The translations under genes were made by a program, and so were the position numbers. From assembly GCA_937951345.1 (NCBI GenBank), contig CALFCF010000030.1:95754-159753 (forward strand): a stretch of 64,000 nucleotides of DNA, given 5' to 3'. This document shows positions 39,339-48,591 of the stretch, piece by piece. Source of the stretch: an uncultured Granulosicoccaceae bacterium. GTDB lineage: Bacteria; Pseudomonadota; Gammaproteobacteria; Granulosicoccales; Granulosicoccaceae. The notes beneath the pieces were generated by a model, which saw only the letters and a program-made list of their open reading frames with translations, was not told the DNA's origin and searched no databases. Positions within the stretch are counted from its first letter, which is position 1. Each line of letters begins with the position of its first letter.

Positions 39339-40354
39339 TACGCCGCCTCCAAAACCTGCTCAAGCGCTGCAGCAACGCGAGCTTGCCCGGGAAAATAATG
39401 CCATTCCAATGCGTGTGGATAAGGTGTATCCCAACCAGTGACACGTTGCACGGGCGCTTCCAGTGAGTAAAAGCAATGTTCCTGTACCAATGCCGCAAGC
39501 TCGGCCCCAAATCCACTGGTACGGGTTGCTTCATGGACCACCACGCAACGTCCGGTTTTTTCGACCGATGCGCTAATTGTTTTCATGTCCAGAGGTATTA
39601 ATGATCGCAGGTCAATAATTTCTGCATCAATACCATGACTACGTACTGCTGCCTCTGCAACCCAGACCATCGTGCCGTATGCCAGAATAGTAATCGCGTT
39701 ACCTTCTCTGATTGTGCGCGCCTCACCAAGTGGTATCCGGTATTCTTCATCAGGTACCTCGCCAAGTTCAGAGCTGTCCCAGCTCATTGCCGGCTTGTCC
39801 GGGTCTCCATCGAACGGACCGTTGTACAGTCGCTTCGGCTCGAAAAACATAACCGGATCATTGGTTTCAATAGCAGTATTCAGAAGACCTTTAGCGTCAT
39901 AAGGGTTAGAGGGGATAACACTTTTGATACCACAAATATGAGTGAACAAAGCTTCCGGGCTCTGCGAGTGAGTCTCTCCACCGTAGATACCACCGCCAAC
40001 CGGTGTGCGAATAGTCAGCGGCGCAGTGAAGTCCCCGTTCGATCGATACCGAAGTCGTGCCGCCTCGGACGCAATTTGATCGTAGGCCGGGTATATGTAA
40101 TCAGAGAACTGAATTTCGACTACCGGGCGAAGACCGGCGGCTGCCATGCCGATGGCCACACCGATAATGCCGCCCTCAGAAATGGGTGTATCAAAACAGC
40201 GTTTCAAACCATACGTCTCTTGCAGACCATCGGTACAACGAAAAACACCACCGAAATATCCAACGTCTTCACCGAAGATCAAAACGTCATCGTCTTTTTG
40301 TAACTGATAGGCGAGCGTTGAACGAATCGCCTCGATCATATTCATTCGCGCCAT
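39338..40354 (-). CDS. bkdA2: Branched-chain 2-oxoacid dehydrogenase E1 beta subunit
   Basis: Partner of E1 alpha in thiamine-diphosphate-dependent decarboxylation of branched-chain 2-oxoacids. The 338-aa protein starts MARMNMIEAIRSTL and contains VLIFGEDVGYFGGVFRCTDGL, RTPVGGGIYGGETHSQSPE and a transketolase C-terminal domain (VVVHEATRTSGFGAEL). It overlaps bkdA1 by 13 bp and bkdB by 1 bp, so all three are translationally coupled. Confidence 0.96.
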   Translation of the reverse strand: MARMNMIEAIRSTLAYQLQKDDDVLIFGEDVGYFGGVFRCTDGLQETYGLKRCFDTPISEGGIIGVAIGMAAAGLRPVVEIQFSDYIYPAYDQIASEAARLRYRSNGDFTAPLTIRTPVGGGIYGGETHSQSPEALFTHICGIKSVIPSNPYDAKGLLNTAIETNDPVMFFEPKRLYNGPFDGDPDKPAMSWDSSELGEVPDEEYRIPLGEARTIREGNAITILAYGTMVWVAEAAVRSHGIDAEIIDLRSLIPLDMKTISASVEKTGRCVVVHEATRTSGFGAELAALVQEHCFYSLEAPVQRVTGWDTPYPHALEWHYFPGQARVAAALEQVLEAA

Positions 40355-41598
40355 GTGCCTACTCCGGATACACGAGCCTGTTCGTCAAGTGTCGGTGTCA
40401 TATGCTCATAGACTCCTTCAAACATGGTTTTGGGATCAATGCCGGTGCCTGCCGCAATTGATCCAAGCGCTTCCGCTTCCTTGTATGTGTCTCTGACGTA
40501 AGTAGACAAATCGTCAACCAGCGCATTGTGGCGGGCATCATCCCATTCCCCGATAACAATCAAATGTTGTTTCAGACGTTCGATGGGATCTCCATAAGGC
40601 CAGGCGCTTGCCTCCTCATTGGGTCGGTATTTTGAAGGGTCGTCACTACTTGAATGACCTTCAGCACGATAGGTGTAGTGTTCAATCACTGTTGCGCCAC
40701 CTCCGCGTCTGGCTCGTTCCGCTGCCCAACGCGTAACGGCGTAGACCGCGAGGAAGTCATTCCCATCGACACGCAAACTTGCGAGTCCGTAGCCGAGTCC
40801 ACGGGATGCAAACGTTTTGCTCTGACCACCTGCTATACCCTGGAAGCTGGAAATCGCCCACTGGTTGTTGACGATATTCAACACCACTGGCGCACGGTAG
40901 GTTGAAGCGAAGTTCAAGGCGTAGTGAAAATCACCTTCCGCCGTTGATCCATCACCGATGTAAGCCATCGCCAGGTCATCGCGCCGTTTGTATGCAGAGG
41001 CCATGGCCCAACCCACCGACTGTATAAATTGCGTACCCAGGTTGCCGGAAATCGAGAAGAATCCGTATTCGCGTGACGAGTACATCGTCGGCATCTGCCG
41101 GCCAAGCGAGGAATCACCGGCGTTGGAAAGGCACTGACACATCATGCGTTTCATCGGGTAGTCGCGCGCAATCAGTACGCCCTGCTGACGGTATGTCGGG
41201 AACACCATATCGGTTTTTCGTATGGCGAGTGTCTGCGCAACAGAAACAGCTTCTTCACCGCGGCTTTTCAGATAAAACGATAACTTTCCCTGACGTTGCA
41301 TAGCAAACATGCGGTCGTCCATCAGACGCGTAAGCAGCATGGCGCGAAGACCTTTACGCAGGATATCCGGTGTTACCTGAGGTAACCACGGACCTGATGC
41401 CACGCCCTGCATGTCCATTACCCGGATCAGACCACCGGCATGGCGTTCAGTCTCGTAGGAATCAACCAGCACATCCGGCTGTTCAAGATTATCGTTGCGG
41501 CGAACGTGAATATGCGAGAAATCGGGGGTATCCCCCGGCCGATGCAGAGGCTCCGGTATGTACAGATCAGAGTTTGTATCAGATTCATCTTTCGTCAC
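40342..41598 (-). CDS. bkdA1: Branched-chain 2-oxoacid dehydrogenase E1 alpha subunit
   Basis: Thiamine-diphosphate-binding subunit. The cofactor motif runs from GDGSTAEGDFHYALNF to NNQWAIS, and the phosphorylation-loop-like YRAEGHSSSDDPSKYRP is seen. The frame is open from an ATG at 41619 without a ribosome-binding site. The GTG at 41598 is preceded by AAGGAGA at ideal spacing and is chosen, giving 418 aa. It is the first gene of the bkdA1-bkdA2-bkdB operon; the promoter should be in the 396-bp region upstream. Confidence 0.95.
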   Translation of the reverse strand: MTKDESDTNSDLYIPEPLHRPGDTPDFSHIHVRRNDNLEQPDVLVDSYETERHAGGLIRVMDMQGVASGPWLPQVTPDILRKGLRAMLLTRLMDDRMFAMQRQGKLSFYLKSRGEEAVSVAQTLAIRKTDMVFPTYRQQGVLIARDYPMKRMMCQCLSNAGDSSLGRQMPTMYSSREYGFFSISGNLGTQFIQSVGWAMASAYKRRDDLAMAYIGDGSTAEGDFHYALNFASTYRAPVVLNIVNNQWAISSFQGIAGGQSKTFASRGLGYGLASLRVDGNDFLAVYAVTRWAAERARRGGGATVIEHYTYRAEGHSSSDDPSKYRPNEEASAWPYGDPIERLKQHLIVIGEWDDARHNALVDDLSTYVRDTYKEAEALGSIAAGTGIDPKTMFEGVYEHMTPTLDEQARVSGVGTWRE

Positions 41599-41994
41599 GA
41601 TGTCTCTCCTTTCCTGCATAAATCACCGTCTGTTGTGAATTGACATCTTCGGGAAGTGAACCTTGGCAAAGCACCAATGCCCCGATAAAAAGTCACTTTT
41701 CATGCCCGCGCTATGCCTCTCGCGCCCGATAAAGCGAGCCGCGATCCCGCGTCTGCCTTCAGTTTGCGAATCAGCGCACAGATTTGCAACAAGTTAGCAA
41801 TATAATTCTCTTTTTTTCTAACATTGCTGCTACATCTTGCGTTCCCGCTATCGCACTACAGTGGTCAGTTTTATTACACTAGGGATCTCAAATTAAACAA
41901 AATGCGCGTCATCGACGAAAACAACGGATCAAACAAGGAATGTCCGGATGGCGTGATACAACAAATACAAGGACGCTGACCACTAAGACCGCTA
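41599..41994. other. Divergent promoter region of bkd and the coiled-coil gene
   Basis: The region holds the bkdA1 ribosome-binding site (AAGGAGA, near 41602-41608) and an AT-rich core near 41796-41830 with TTATAT-like boxes on the minus strand that may be the bkd promoter. I see no consensus pair and no gene. Confidence 0.4.
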
Positions 41995-43467
41995 ATGCAC
42001 GCTATTCAAACAGTCCTGATAATGGCCTTGCTGGGTTATCTGGCATTTATATTTGTCGCTGGATCTTTCAATCCGTTCAAATTTCCGAAAGCCGCACATA
42101 ACCGCGGGCGATACCGGGTAGGTTTGCTGATCGGGGGACTGTTGGCGGCGTCGAGCATCACCGCCTGGGTTCAACCGTCCAATACCCTGATCAGTAGTAT
42201 CAGCTCAAGTTTGAATCTGTCCATCCTGCTGATCGGCGCCGTCGTAATATGTCTGTGTATCGCGACCCTGTACCGTTGGATAGAAGTAAGGCGCCGTGAC
42301 CGCTCTGAACGAGAACATCAGCTTGCAGCGCCCACTGAAACGGCACTACCTGATGCGCGGCACGCGACGAGCTCTGCCAACCTATTCGCTGACACAACTC
42401 TACCGTCATCTGACGATGCGGCCGGGACGCTCGTGCCGGTCTCTGACACACAAGATGTGACTGTTACACCTGCGGCGGTAAATGATCTGAGTGCACATCA
42501 AGAGGAGAACACGTTAAATGTGATAAACGCTGAGTCCTCACACGAGACAATAGATACCGCGCTTCCCGTCTCAACCGATGCTTTCGAATCACCTTCATCA
42601 TTTGATCGTACGGCAAACAAAAAGCAGGAAGGTTCCAGGAGCGGACATCTGATCGAACTCAATGCTGCCAATCAGAGTCGATTCGCGGAAACAACAGTAA
42701 GACATTCTGAAGATTCCAATAGTTCGACATCTGTAATCGCCGATGATTTGTTTGAAAAACTGAGCACATCAGTTGATCAGTCTAATGAATCGACAAATCA
42801 CAACTCACATACTGAATCGGCGAACGTCATTTTGTTCTCAAAAGGTGCTAACCCTATCGACGAGGACGTCGAATGGCCTGATCTCACCGATCAGGAAGGC
42901 GTGGAAAACGCGTCTGATTTGAAACACCTGCAAGCAGCAATGAAAACCATGACGGTTCGAACCGAAAAAGTTCAGGACTCAGTACACAGAGTCGTCGCGC
43001 TCTCAAGTAAAGAATCGTATTTTCGCACCCGCCTGGAAGTTGAGCGTGCAAATCAATCCAATGCCCAGCAAAAGCAAATGGTGCTGTACAAAACTGAGCT
43101 GAATCGACACCGGAAAGATCTCGAATCAGAGGTTTTAATGCGCACGGATCTGCAAACTTCAGCAGACCAGCGAATGCAGGAGTTAAAACAAGCACAAGCC
43201 CGGGTCAGGGAACTCGAAGTAACGCTTGAAGAAAGGCAACGCGTATTTGCGGATCAAATGGATTCTCTTGAAAAAACCCGTTCAATGGCTCGCGACGCGG
43301 CGCAGCTTGCCCGACGTGCAGCTGTGGCGCAACAAAAAGCACGCACGCGCGCGCTACAGGAACGTGCTGCACGTGAGCGACTTGAGATATCAGCTAAAAA
43401 AGCCGTTGATATCGCGCGAAACGCCATCAATAAACTGGCGGAGGAAGAACGCCGACAACGGTCGTAA
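41995..43467 (+). CDS. Uncharacterised membrane protein with long C-terminal coiled coil
   Basis: A 490-aa protein of no recognised family. Three hydrophobic helices lie near residues 5-25, 42-60 and 73-92. They are followed by a basic stop-transfer RRRDR, an acidic Ser/Thr-rich disordered region (about 105-290), and a continuous Lys/Arg/Glu/Ala coiled coil from about 310 to the end (LAEEERRQR). The topology suggests an inner-membrane anchor with a long cytoplasmic rod, as in proteins that organise the envelope, division or chromosome, but no such role can be claimed. It is convergent with the rhodanese gene (24 bp apart). Confidence 0.85.
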   Translation: MHAIQTVLIMALLGYLAFIFVAGSFNPFKFPKAAHNRGRYRVGLLIGGLLAASSITAWVQPSNTLISSISSSLNLSILLIGAVVICLCIATLYRWIEVRRRDRSEREHQLAAPTETALPDARHATSSANLFADTTLPSSDDAAGTLVPVSDTQDVTVTPAAVNDLSAHQEENTLNVINAESSHETIDTALPVSTDAFESPSSFDRTANKKQEGSRSGHLIELNAANQSRFAETTVRHSEDSNSSTSVIADDLFEKLSTSVDQSNESTNHNSHTESANVILFSKGANPIDEDVEWPDLTDQEGVENASDLKHLQAAMKTMTVRTEKVQDSVHRVVALSSKESYFRTRLEVERANQSNAQQKQMVLYKTELNRHRKDLESEVLMRTDLQTSADQRMQELKQAQARVRELEVTLEERQRVFADQMDSLEKTRSMARDAAQLARRAAVAQQKARTRALQERAARERLEISAKKAVDIARNAINKLAEEERRQRS

Positions 43468-43491
43468 TAAAAACGGGGCTGGTAGAAGACT

Positions 43492-43941
43492 TTATATATC
43501 TTCAGCAGAAACGCTAACGACATCACCACCGTTATCTATCCACATACGTATTCCACCGGCGACGTCATATACCTTGGGGTATTCGAGGTTGGAATCGAGA
43601 AATCTGGCGATACTGCTTGTGCGAATCCCTGCTTCACATATCAGGATGAACGGTTGGCCTTTATCTACAATTTTATGCAGCTTGGTCAGCCAGTCCTGGA
43701 TATCATAGCGACCTTTCTCGTCAAAGAAGGTCAGCATATGACTGCCTTCGATAACACCGGATGACAGCCATTCGTCCTTGCGCCTGACGTCAATCACGGG
43801 AATACCCTGGTTGAGCATTTCCTGGAGCTCTTCGCCATAAATCCGCGTCACATCTGCCGTGGCGCTGGATGCAAAAAATACTACCGACAATGCGAAGATA
43901 AGTCCGACGAATGTCTTGATCGGGATAGTTTGATTACGCAT
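43492..43941 (-). CDS. Exported single-domain rhodanese-like protein
   Basis: A 149-aa protein with a signal peptide (ALSVVFFASSATA) and one rhodanese domain: GIPVIDVRRKDEWLSSG, the active-site loop ICEAGIRTSS with the catalytic Cys, and a final VAGGIRMW. It probably acts as a periplasmic sulfurtransferase or sulfane-sulfur carrier. The frame is open from GTG 43965; ATG 43941 gives the better signal peptide. Confidence 0.9.
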   Translation of the reverse strand: MRNQTIPIKTFVGLIFALSVVFFASSATADVTRIYGEELQEMLNQGIPVIDVRRKDEWLSSGVIEGSHMLTFFDEKGRYDIQDWLTKLHKIVDKGQPFILICEAGIRTSSIARFLDSNLEYPKVYDVAGGIRMWIDNGGDVVSVSAEDI

Positions 43942-44351
43942 ATTCGTTACCCGGATTTCTCTCACAACACGTTTGGTTATCGCTATAAAATATTATAGGG
44001 CTATAAGCAACAAGTTCAGTGGCGAATACCGACAACAGCCAATCCAAAATCAGTCCATACTGCGCAGGCAACCAGTGTGAAACTCGTCAACTGCACCAAT
44101 AGATCACCTTGTGGCAGAATGGTTCAGCATTATTTGTTTATTAGCAACCCAATGTCACAAATTTAGACCAAATTAAGTATCTCCGTCGCCAGTTTCGGCG
44201 ACTAACCAGGCATGCGTCAGACCACAAAATGACATACACAAATTTCCAATACAAAGGTGGAACGCTTGGTCAAGGGTGCTACATCAACGTTTTTGCAACT
44301 CGTCCTGATTTTTTTCATTGTAGATTACCGACCCTGATAACGGTTTGTTTG
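43942..44351. other. Divergent intergenic region, no gene seen
   Basis: This stretch lies between the rhodanese gene and a hypothetical gene. It is AT-rich with TATAAT-like sequences near 43985-43995 on the minus strand that may serve the rhodanese gene. An upstream frame continues the next gene to 44229 but looks non-coding there. Confidence 0.35.
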
Positions 44352-44681
44352 ATGGACCTGGGGCGCTGGCAACTGATTCATTTCACCGAAGACAACTATC
44401 GCGACGAAACAATGACGCAACAATCCTGGCGCGTAGACAATGCACTATCGGCACTTGCTGCCGAACGTCAGAGATTGCACGACGCAGGTGGGGAGAAAGA
44501 CTGGTTACTTCCGCTATCGACTGTGGTCGAGTGCTATTGGCGCGCAGGGCGTGAACAGCGCGAACAAGCCATCCTGCGGCTCGAACAAAAGACTGATGAC
44601 AAACTGTCGTTACGCCTGGCTCGTGTTATTGCCCAGCTGCCGAACAACACTCAACCAGCGGACGCTGTGACCGACGAATAA
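44352..44681 (+). CDS. Hypothetical protein
   Basis: A 109-aa frame, predicted soluble and helical, with a charged C-terminal half (REQAILRLEQKTDDKLSLRL). No family was recognised. The frame is open to 44229; the ATGs at 44352 (MDLGRWQLIHF) and 44412 (MTQQSWRVDNAL) are alternative starts, and coding character is convincing only from about 44352 on. Confidence 0.5.
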   Translation: MDLGRWQLIHFTEDNYRDETMTQQSWRVDNALSALAAERQRLHDAGGEKDWLLPLSTVVECYWRAGREQREQAILRLEQKTDDKLSLRLARVIAQLPNNTQPADAVTDE

Positions 44682-44773
44682 AACGTCGATTACTTTTTCA
44701 CAGCGCATCCACTAAATACCTTCTACCAACGGTGGAACCACGTTCGATCGAATACGCGCCCACTTACCTTACT

Positions 44774-44888
44774 AGAAGCTATCTCAGAATTAAGATTGTG
44801 CGCTCAGACACGGCGTGTGGCGCTCGAGCAGCGCAGGACGGCACACAACGCAGGAGCAGCTTGCAGGATCAATTTCGAGATAGCTTCT
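44774..44888. repeat. Element C, 115-bp MITE-like inverted-repeat element
   Basis: The segment starts AGAAGCTATCTC (44774-44785) and ends with its exact complement GAGATAGCTTCT (44877-44888); inward extension makes 16 of 18 positions complementary. The interior is GC-rich with internal symmetry and no reading frame. The size, perfect ends and intergenic position upstream of the transporter gene point to a miniature inverted-repeat transposable element or a large RNA hairpin. No transposase is present. Confidence 0.75.
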
Positions 44889-44943
44889 GATGAGGTAGTT
44901 CAGAAAAACAACTTCAAATGTCTACTTCCTCATTAACTCAATC

Positions 44944-45828
44944 ATGATTTCATCTACAGCCGTTATGTGGGGGCTTCTGGGCGCTTTATTTATCGGGGCG
45001 TCCGACTGCATTGCCCGGGTTACGGCTCAATCTATCAACAGCAATGTTCTGTTTCTGTTCATCATGGGGTGTTCGTCAGTAGTGTTGATTGGTGGTCAGC
45101 TTTTATTCTCCAGCCTGCCCCCTTTTCACATGTACGCCTGGTCAGTATCTGCAATTTCAGGTGCGCTTAATCTGGTCGCATTATATTTTTTATACCTCGC
45201 GCTGGCACGCGGTCCGGTCAGCGTGGCATCGCCCGCCGCATCCACTTTTGTAGTGATGTTGGTGCTGCTAAATATAGTCGCCGGCGAGGCATGGAGTGTT
45301 GCGCACCTGATCGCAATAGCGGTGGTGTTCTTCGGCGTTAGTCAACTCGCCAGACATTCACCCGGCGCTGTTGAAGATAAAGACTTCGATGCTGCCTGGC
45401 TAAGGCGTACCGCACTCTACGGATTGCTTGCTGCCAGTGCTGTTACCATTCGGATGTTCATGGCACAAGAGGCAGGAGACGTACTCGGTGCCATGCATGC
45501 ACTTACGTTGAACCGTGCATTCGCGTTCGCCGGCGCAGTCATCATTCTGATGTGGCAGCTCAGCCGTAAACTGACTATCAGTTTTCCTCGCGGGCACATG
45601 CTCGGTCTTGTGCTTTTGCAGACAATGTTCGAAACGCTGGCTCTCGCTTCGTTTCTAACAGGCTCTGCCAGCGCCGGACGCATCGGCACCACAATTGGCT
45701 TCTCAGCTTTTGCAGTGACCACCGCGCTGATAGCACGTATATGGCTTGGCGAGAAAATCGGCAGGCGCCGAAGCTTCTGGATGATAGTCGTGCTCGGTGG
45801 TTTGGTGCTTGCCAGTTATGCTGCCTGA
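44944..45828 (+). CDS. EamA/DMT-superfamily transporter
   Basis: A 294-aa inner-membrane protein with about ten transmembrane helices arranged as two EamA repeats. The repeats are visible as SGALNLVALYFLYLALARGPVSVASP in part and LIARIWLGEKIGRRRSFWMI. The superfamily exports metabolites or drugs; the substrate cannot be told. It stands alone, downstream of element C. Confidence 0.9.
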   Translation: MISSTAVMWGLLGALFIGASDCIARVTAQSINSNVLFLFIMGCSSVVLIGGQLLFSSLPPFHMYAWSVSAISGALNLVALYFLYLALARGPVSVASPAASTFVVMLVLLNIVAGEAWSVAHLIAIAVVFFGVSQLARHSPGAVEDKDFDAAWLRRTALYGLLAASAVTIRMFMAQEAGDVLGAMHALTLNRAFAFAGAVIILMWQLSRKLTISFPRGHMLGLVLLQTMFETLALASFLTGSASAGRIGTTIGFSAFAVTTALIARIWLGEKIGRRRSFWMIVVLGGLVLASYAA

Positions 45829-45841
45829 CAACCCATCATTG

Positions 45842-46834
45842 TCAATTAGCACAGAGTAATTCCAGCTCGCGCAGCAGCCAGCCGGGTATCAGGATGCGCC
45901 CGGACAACCGCGTTTGCTGCGCACGCTGCGCTGACGCCTCACCCGGCAGACGCACATTGTTGCTGCGCATTCGCTCAAGCATGGTCGTTAAACGTGTTTG
46001 AAAATCGTCTCCGCTTCCAGTTGTACGTTCTTCACCGACTCGTGCAGGATCTATCGCTACAACGCAGTGACCTCTGTAATCCTGTTGATCACCCAGTATT
46101 GCTGCCGCGCACAGAGGCCCGGTCATGGTCTCCAGAATAAGTGCGAGTGCGGAGCCCTTTGCATCGCCAAAAGGCAGTATAGCCCCTTCGATAGCCTGCT
46201 CTGCAGAATGCGTCGGATGACCTGCCCGATCCACCGCAACGTTATCGGGCAACGTTCTCTGTTCTCTGGCATACAAGAGCAAATCAAACCAGCTGATTGA
46301 CGCGCTGGCCATATCGACCACCAGCGAGGCGCTATTTGTCGGCGCAGCAAAGGCCAGTGGGTTAGTTCCGAGTGCGGGTGCGCTGGATCCATGTAACGCC
46401 ATCACCTTGGGTGAGCCAGCCATGCACAAAGCAATATAACCCTGTTCTGCTATTTGGCTTGCATAGTAACCAAGCGCACCACTGGAGCTTGAGCAGCCAC
46501 TGGTTGTGACGATCGCGAGACCGCTTTTGCTGCATAAATCCACCGCTGTCCGAGTAGCTGCATCAAAAACAACCATACCGATGTTACCATTGGCCTGCCA
46601 GTGCGCTATGGACGGCGCACGTCGTGCCAGTTGCATGGGCTGCTTATCCGGCTCTGGCAGGATCGAACGCTCTACTATTTTTATCAATCCCTGCGAATTA
46701 CCACGTAACTCGGCATACAGTAAAACCTCGGATACTATACGCCGCTCTACATCGTCCAGTCCGAGTGTTCGGAGACAGGCATTTGCAAGCGTCACCAGCC
46801 TGTCGAGCGACACCTCCACCGATTCACTGTTCAT
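45842..46834 (-). CDS. Ldh-family (malate/L-lactate dehydrogenase type II) protein lacking conserved histidines
   Basis: A 330-aa member of the NAD(P)-dependent Ldh/AllD/DlgD fold family: SGALGYYASQIAEQGYIALC, ALGTNPLAFAAPT, DMASASISW and AKGSALALILE are recognisable. Active relatives have RGHxSHG near the N-terminus and an NSxHxG segment. Here the first reads RGNSQG (Gln48 in place of His) and the second SGCSSSSG (Ser near 117). The enzyme may have lost or changed its chemistry. The ATG at 46834 is chosen because the longer start at 46900 would overlap the divergent RNase J gene. Confidence 0.85.
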   Translation of the reverse strand: MNSESVEVSLDRLVTLANACLRTLGLDDVERRIVSEVLLYAELRGNSQGLIKIVERSILPEPDKQPMQLARRAPSIAHWQANGNIGMVVFDAATRTAVDLCSKSGLAIVTTSGCSSSSGALGYYASQIAEQGYIALCMAGSPKVMALHGSSAPALGTNPLAFAAPTNSASLVVDMASASISWFDLLLYAREQRTLPDNVAVDRAGHPTHSAEQAIEGAILPFGDAKGSALALILETMTGPLCAAAILGDQQDYRGHCVVAIDPARVGEERTTGSGDDFQTRLTTMLERMRSNNVRLPGEASAQRAQQTRLSGRILIPGWLLRELELLCAN

Positions 46835-46863
46835 GACAAAGACACTTTCAGGCACATGAAAAC

Positions 46864-48228
46864 ATGACACCCGGCCACTCTGATCTCTGGTTCCTGCCAC
46901 TCGGCGGGTGTGGTGAAATTGGTATGAACATGAATCTGTATGGTCATGATGATTGCTGGTTGATGGTCGACTGCGGCATTACCTTTGGTGAGCATCCCGA
47001 GGTTCACAGCCTCGAAAGTCGTCAAGTACAGATGGCAGATCCTGCGTTTATTGCTGACAGGCAAGAAAATCTAGCCGGCATTATCATCACCCACGGTCAT
47101 GAGGATCATATCGGCGCACTGCCCTGGTTGTGGCCACAACTAAAAGTACCAGTTTATACAACTGCGTATACCGCTGAAATCCTGCGCCGAAAACTTGTAG
47201 AGCACAAGCTTGATGACAAAGTACCTGTTCGTGTTGTAAACACCGGTGATCGAATAACCATCGGCAATTTCACTGTCGAATGGATTGGCCACAATCACTC
47301 ATTACCCGAACCCTGCGGGTTGGTTATTGAGACGCGCGTTGGCAACATCTTCCATACCGCGGACTGGAAACTCGATAAAGACCCTGTTGTCGGTGAGCCC
47401 TATGATGAAAACGTTTACCGCGGACTCGCGCACCGGGAAATTACCGCAATGGTGTGCGATTCCACGTGCGCTACCGTACCCGGTTGGACAGATTCCGAAC
47501 AATCGGTGCAGCAAGACTTAACCTCACTGATCGGCGCTGCAACCGGCCGGGTCATCGTTGCCTGCTTTGGCAGCAACATCGCCCGCCTGACAACGCTGGC
47601 TAAAATTGCAGCTACAACAAACCGGCATCTGGGGATTCTTGGCAGATCGCTCATCAACACCGTTTCAGTTGCGACAACCTGTGGTTACTGGTCATCAGCT
47701 GATACACTCGTCGAACGTTCGCATCTCGCTTATTTGCCTGCTGACACACTGCTGCTGGTCGCAACCGGCAGCCAGGGCGAACCACATGCAGCACTGAATA
47801 GACTCAGTCGTGGTAGCTTTCGTGATCTGCAACTCGAACCCGGGGATACAGTGATATTCAGTGCGCGAAAAATCCCTGGCAACGAGAAAGATATTGACGC
47901 ACTAATTGAGCGACTGATAGGAATGGGTGTTGATGTTGTCACCCCGGAGAGCTGCAACTCCCACATTCACACATCCGGCCACCCGTCACGTGACGAGCTG
48001 ACCTGCATGTACGAATGGGTCAGCCCGGAAATATGTATCCCGGTACACGGCGAGAAGGAACACCTCGAAGCGCACGTTGAAGTGGCTGCCGAAGCCGGTG
48101 TCACGCGTAAATTGCTCGGTCGTAACGGCGATTTGTACTTTCTGGCACCGGACAAGGGTATTCGCCGTGGCGTGGTCAGCACCGGACGGCTGGGGATCGA
48201 GCAGAAAAAGCTGGTAAGACTTGAGTGA
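46864..48228 (+). CDS. rnj: Ribonuclease J-type metallo-beta-lactamase nuclease
   Basis: Metallo-beta-lactamase/beta-CASP nuclease acting in RNA turnover. The N-terminus LWFLPLGGCGEIGMNMNLY and the metal motif HGHEDHIG (His77, His79, Asp81, His82) are typical, as are HTADWKLD, the beta-CASP segment and a C-terminal PVHGEKEHLEAH. At 454 aa it lacks the C-terminal domain of about 100 residues of B. subtilis RNase J1. RNase J is uncommon in Gammaproteobacteria, which usually rely on RNase E. It is divergent from the Ldh-like gene with only 29 bp between starts. Confidence 0.9.
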   Translation: MTPGHSDLWFLPLGGCGEIGMNMNLYGHDDCWLMVDCGITFGEHPEVHSLESRQVQMADPAFIADRQENLAGIIITHGHEDHIGALPWLWPQLKVPVYTTAYTAEILRRKLVEHKLDDKVPVRVVNTGDRITIGNFTVEWIGHNHSLPEPCGLVIETRVGNIFHTADWKLDKDPVVGEPYDENVYRGLAHREITAMVCDSTCATVPGWTDSEQSVQQDLTSLIGAATGRVIVACFGSNIARLTTLAKIAATTNRHLGILGRSLINTVSVATTCGYWSSADTLVERSHLAYLPADTLLLVATGSQGEPHAALNRLSRGSFRDLQLEPGDTVIFSARKIPGNEKDIDALIERLIGMGVDVVTPESCNSHIHTSGHPSRDELTCMYEWVSPEICIPVHGEKEHLEAHVEVAAEAGVTRKLLGRNGDLYFLAPDKGIRRGVVSTGRLGIEQKKLVRLE

Positions 48229-48470
48229 TGACCACCCTGGCCGGGATCGGTACCCGACCAAAATCAAACGCTTAGGCGTCCGCAAACGCTGCAGAGAGCG
48301 TCACCACCCTGAGATTCGGTTAAAGTGCCGGAGATTCGGCATTTTACCCATCGCTCAAACCCTGTAGACTACGCACTTTCCGTCAAAAATCTATCGCAGG
48401 TTACCTTCACGATTACGCAGCTTGTGTCTTCGCGGGTATCAACCCCGGGTGGAGCCCGTGTTGGAGCTGT

Positions 48471-48492
48471 ACCGGGTTCTATCGTACCCGGT
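48471..48492 (+). terminator. Possible terminator hairpin
   Basis: ACCGGGT and ACCCGGT form a perfect 7-bp stem with an 8-nt loop, followed by TTCTG. The T-run is short and the hairpin lies 240 bp past the RNase J stop, so termination is uncertain. Confidence 0.35.
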
Positions 48493-48546
48493 TTCTGAAT
48501 AATCAGTTCATCGGCACCCCGGTAGGCGGTTCCGGACTTTCACAGC

Positions 48547-48589
48547 TGCGTACTAACTACGCACTAATTACGCATTAACTACGCACAAC
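48547..48589. repeat. 11-bp imperfect tandem repeat, about four units
   Basis: Units resembling TACGCACTAAT repeat with an 11-bp period up to 2 bp before the DUF882 start codon, so the ribosome-binding region of that gene is itself repeat sequence. Confidence 0.8.
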
Positions 48590-48591
48590 GT

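Larger units (their letters stand above)
48229..48591. other. Intergenic region with hairpin and 11-bp repeats
   Basis: The 363-bp gap between the RNase J and DUF882 genes contains a strong inverted repeat (48471-48492) and an 11-bp tandem array (48547-48589) directly upstream of the DUF882 start. No frame looks coding. Confidence 0.45.
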
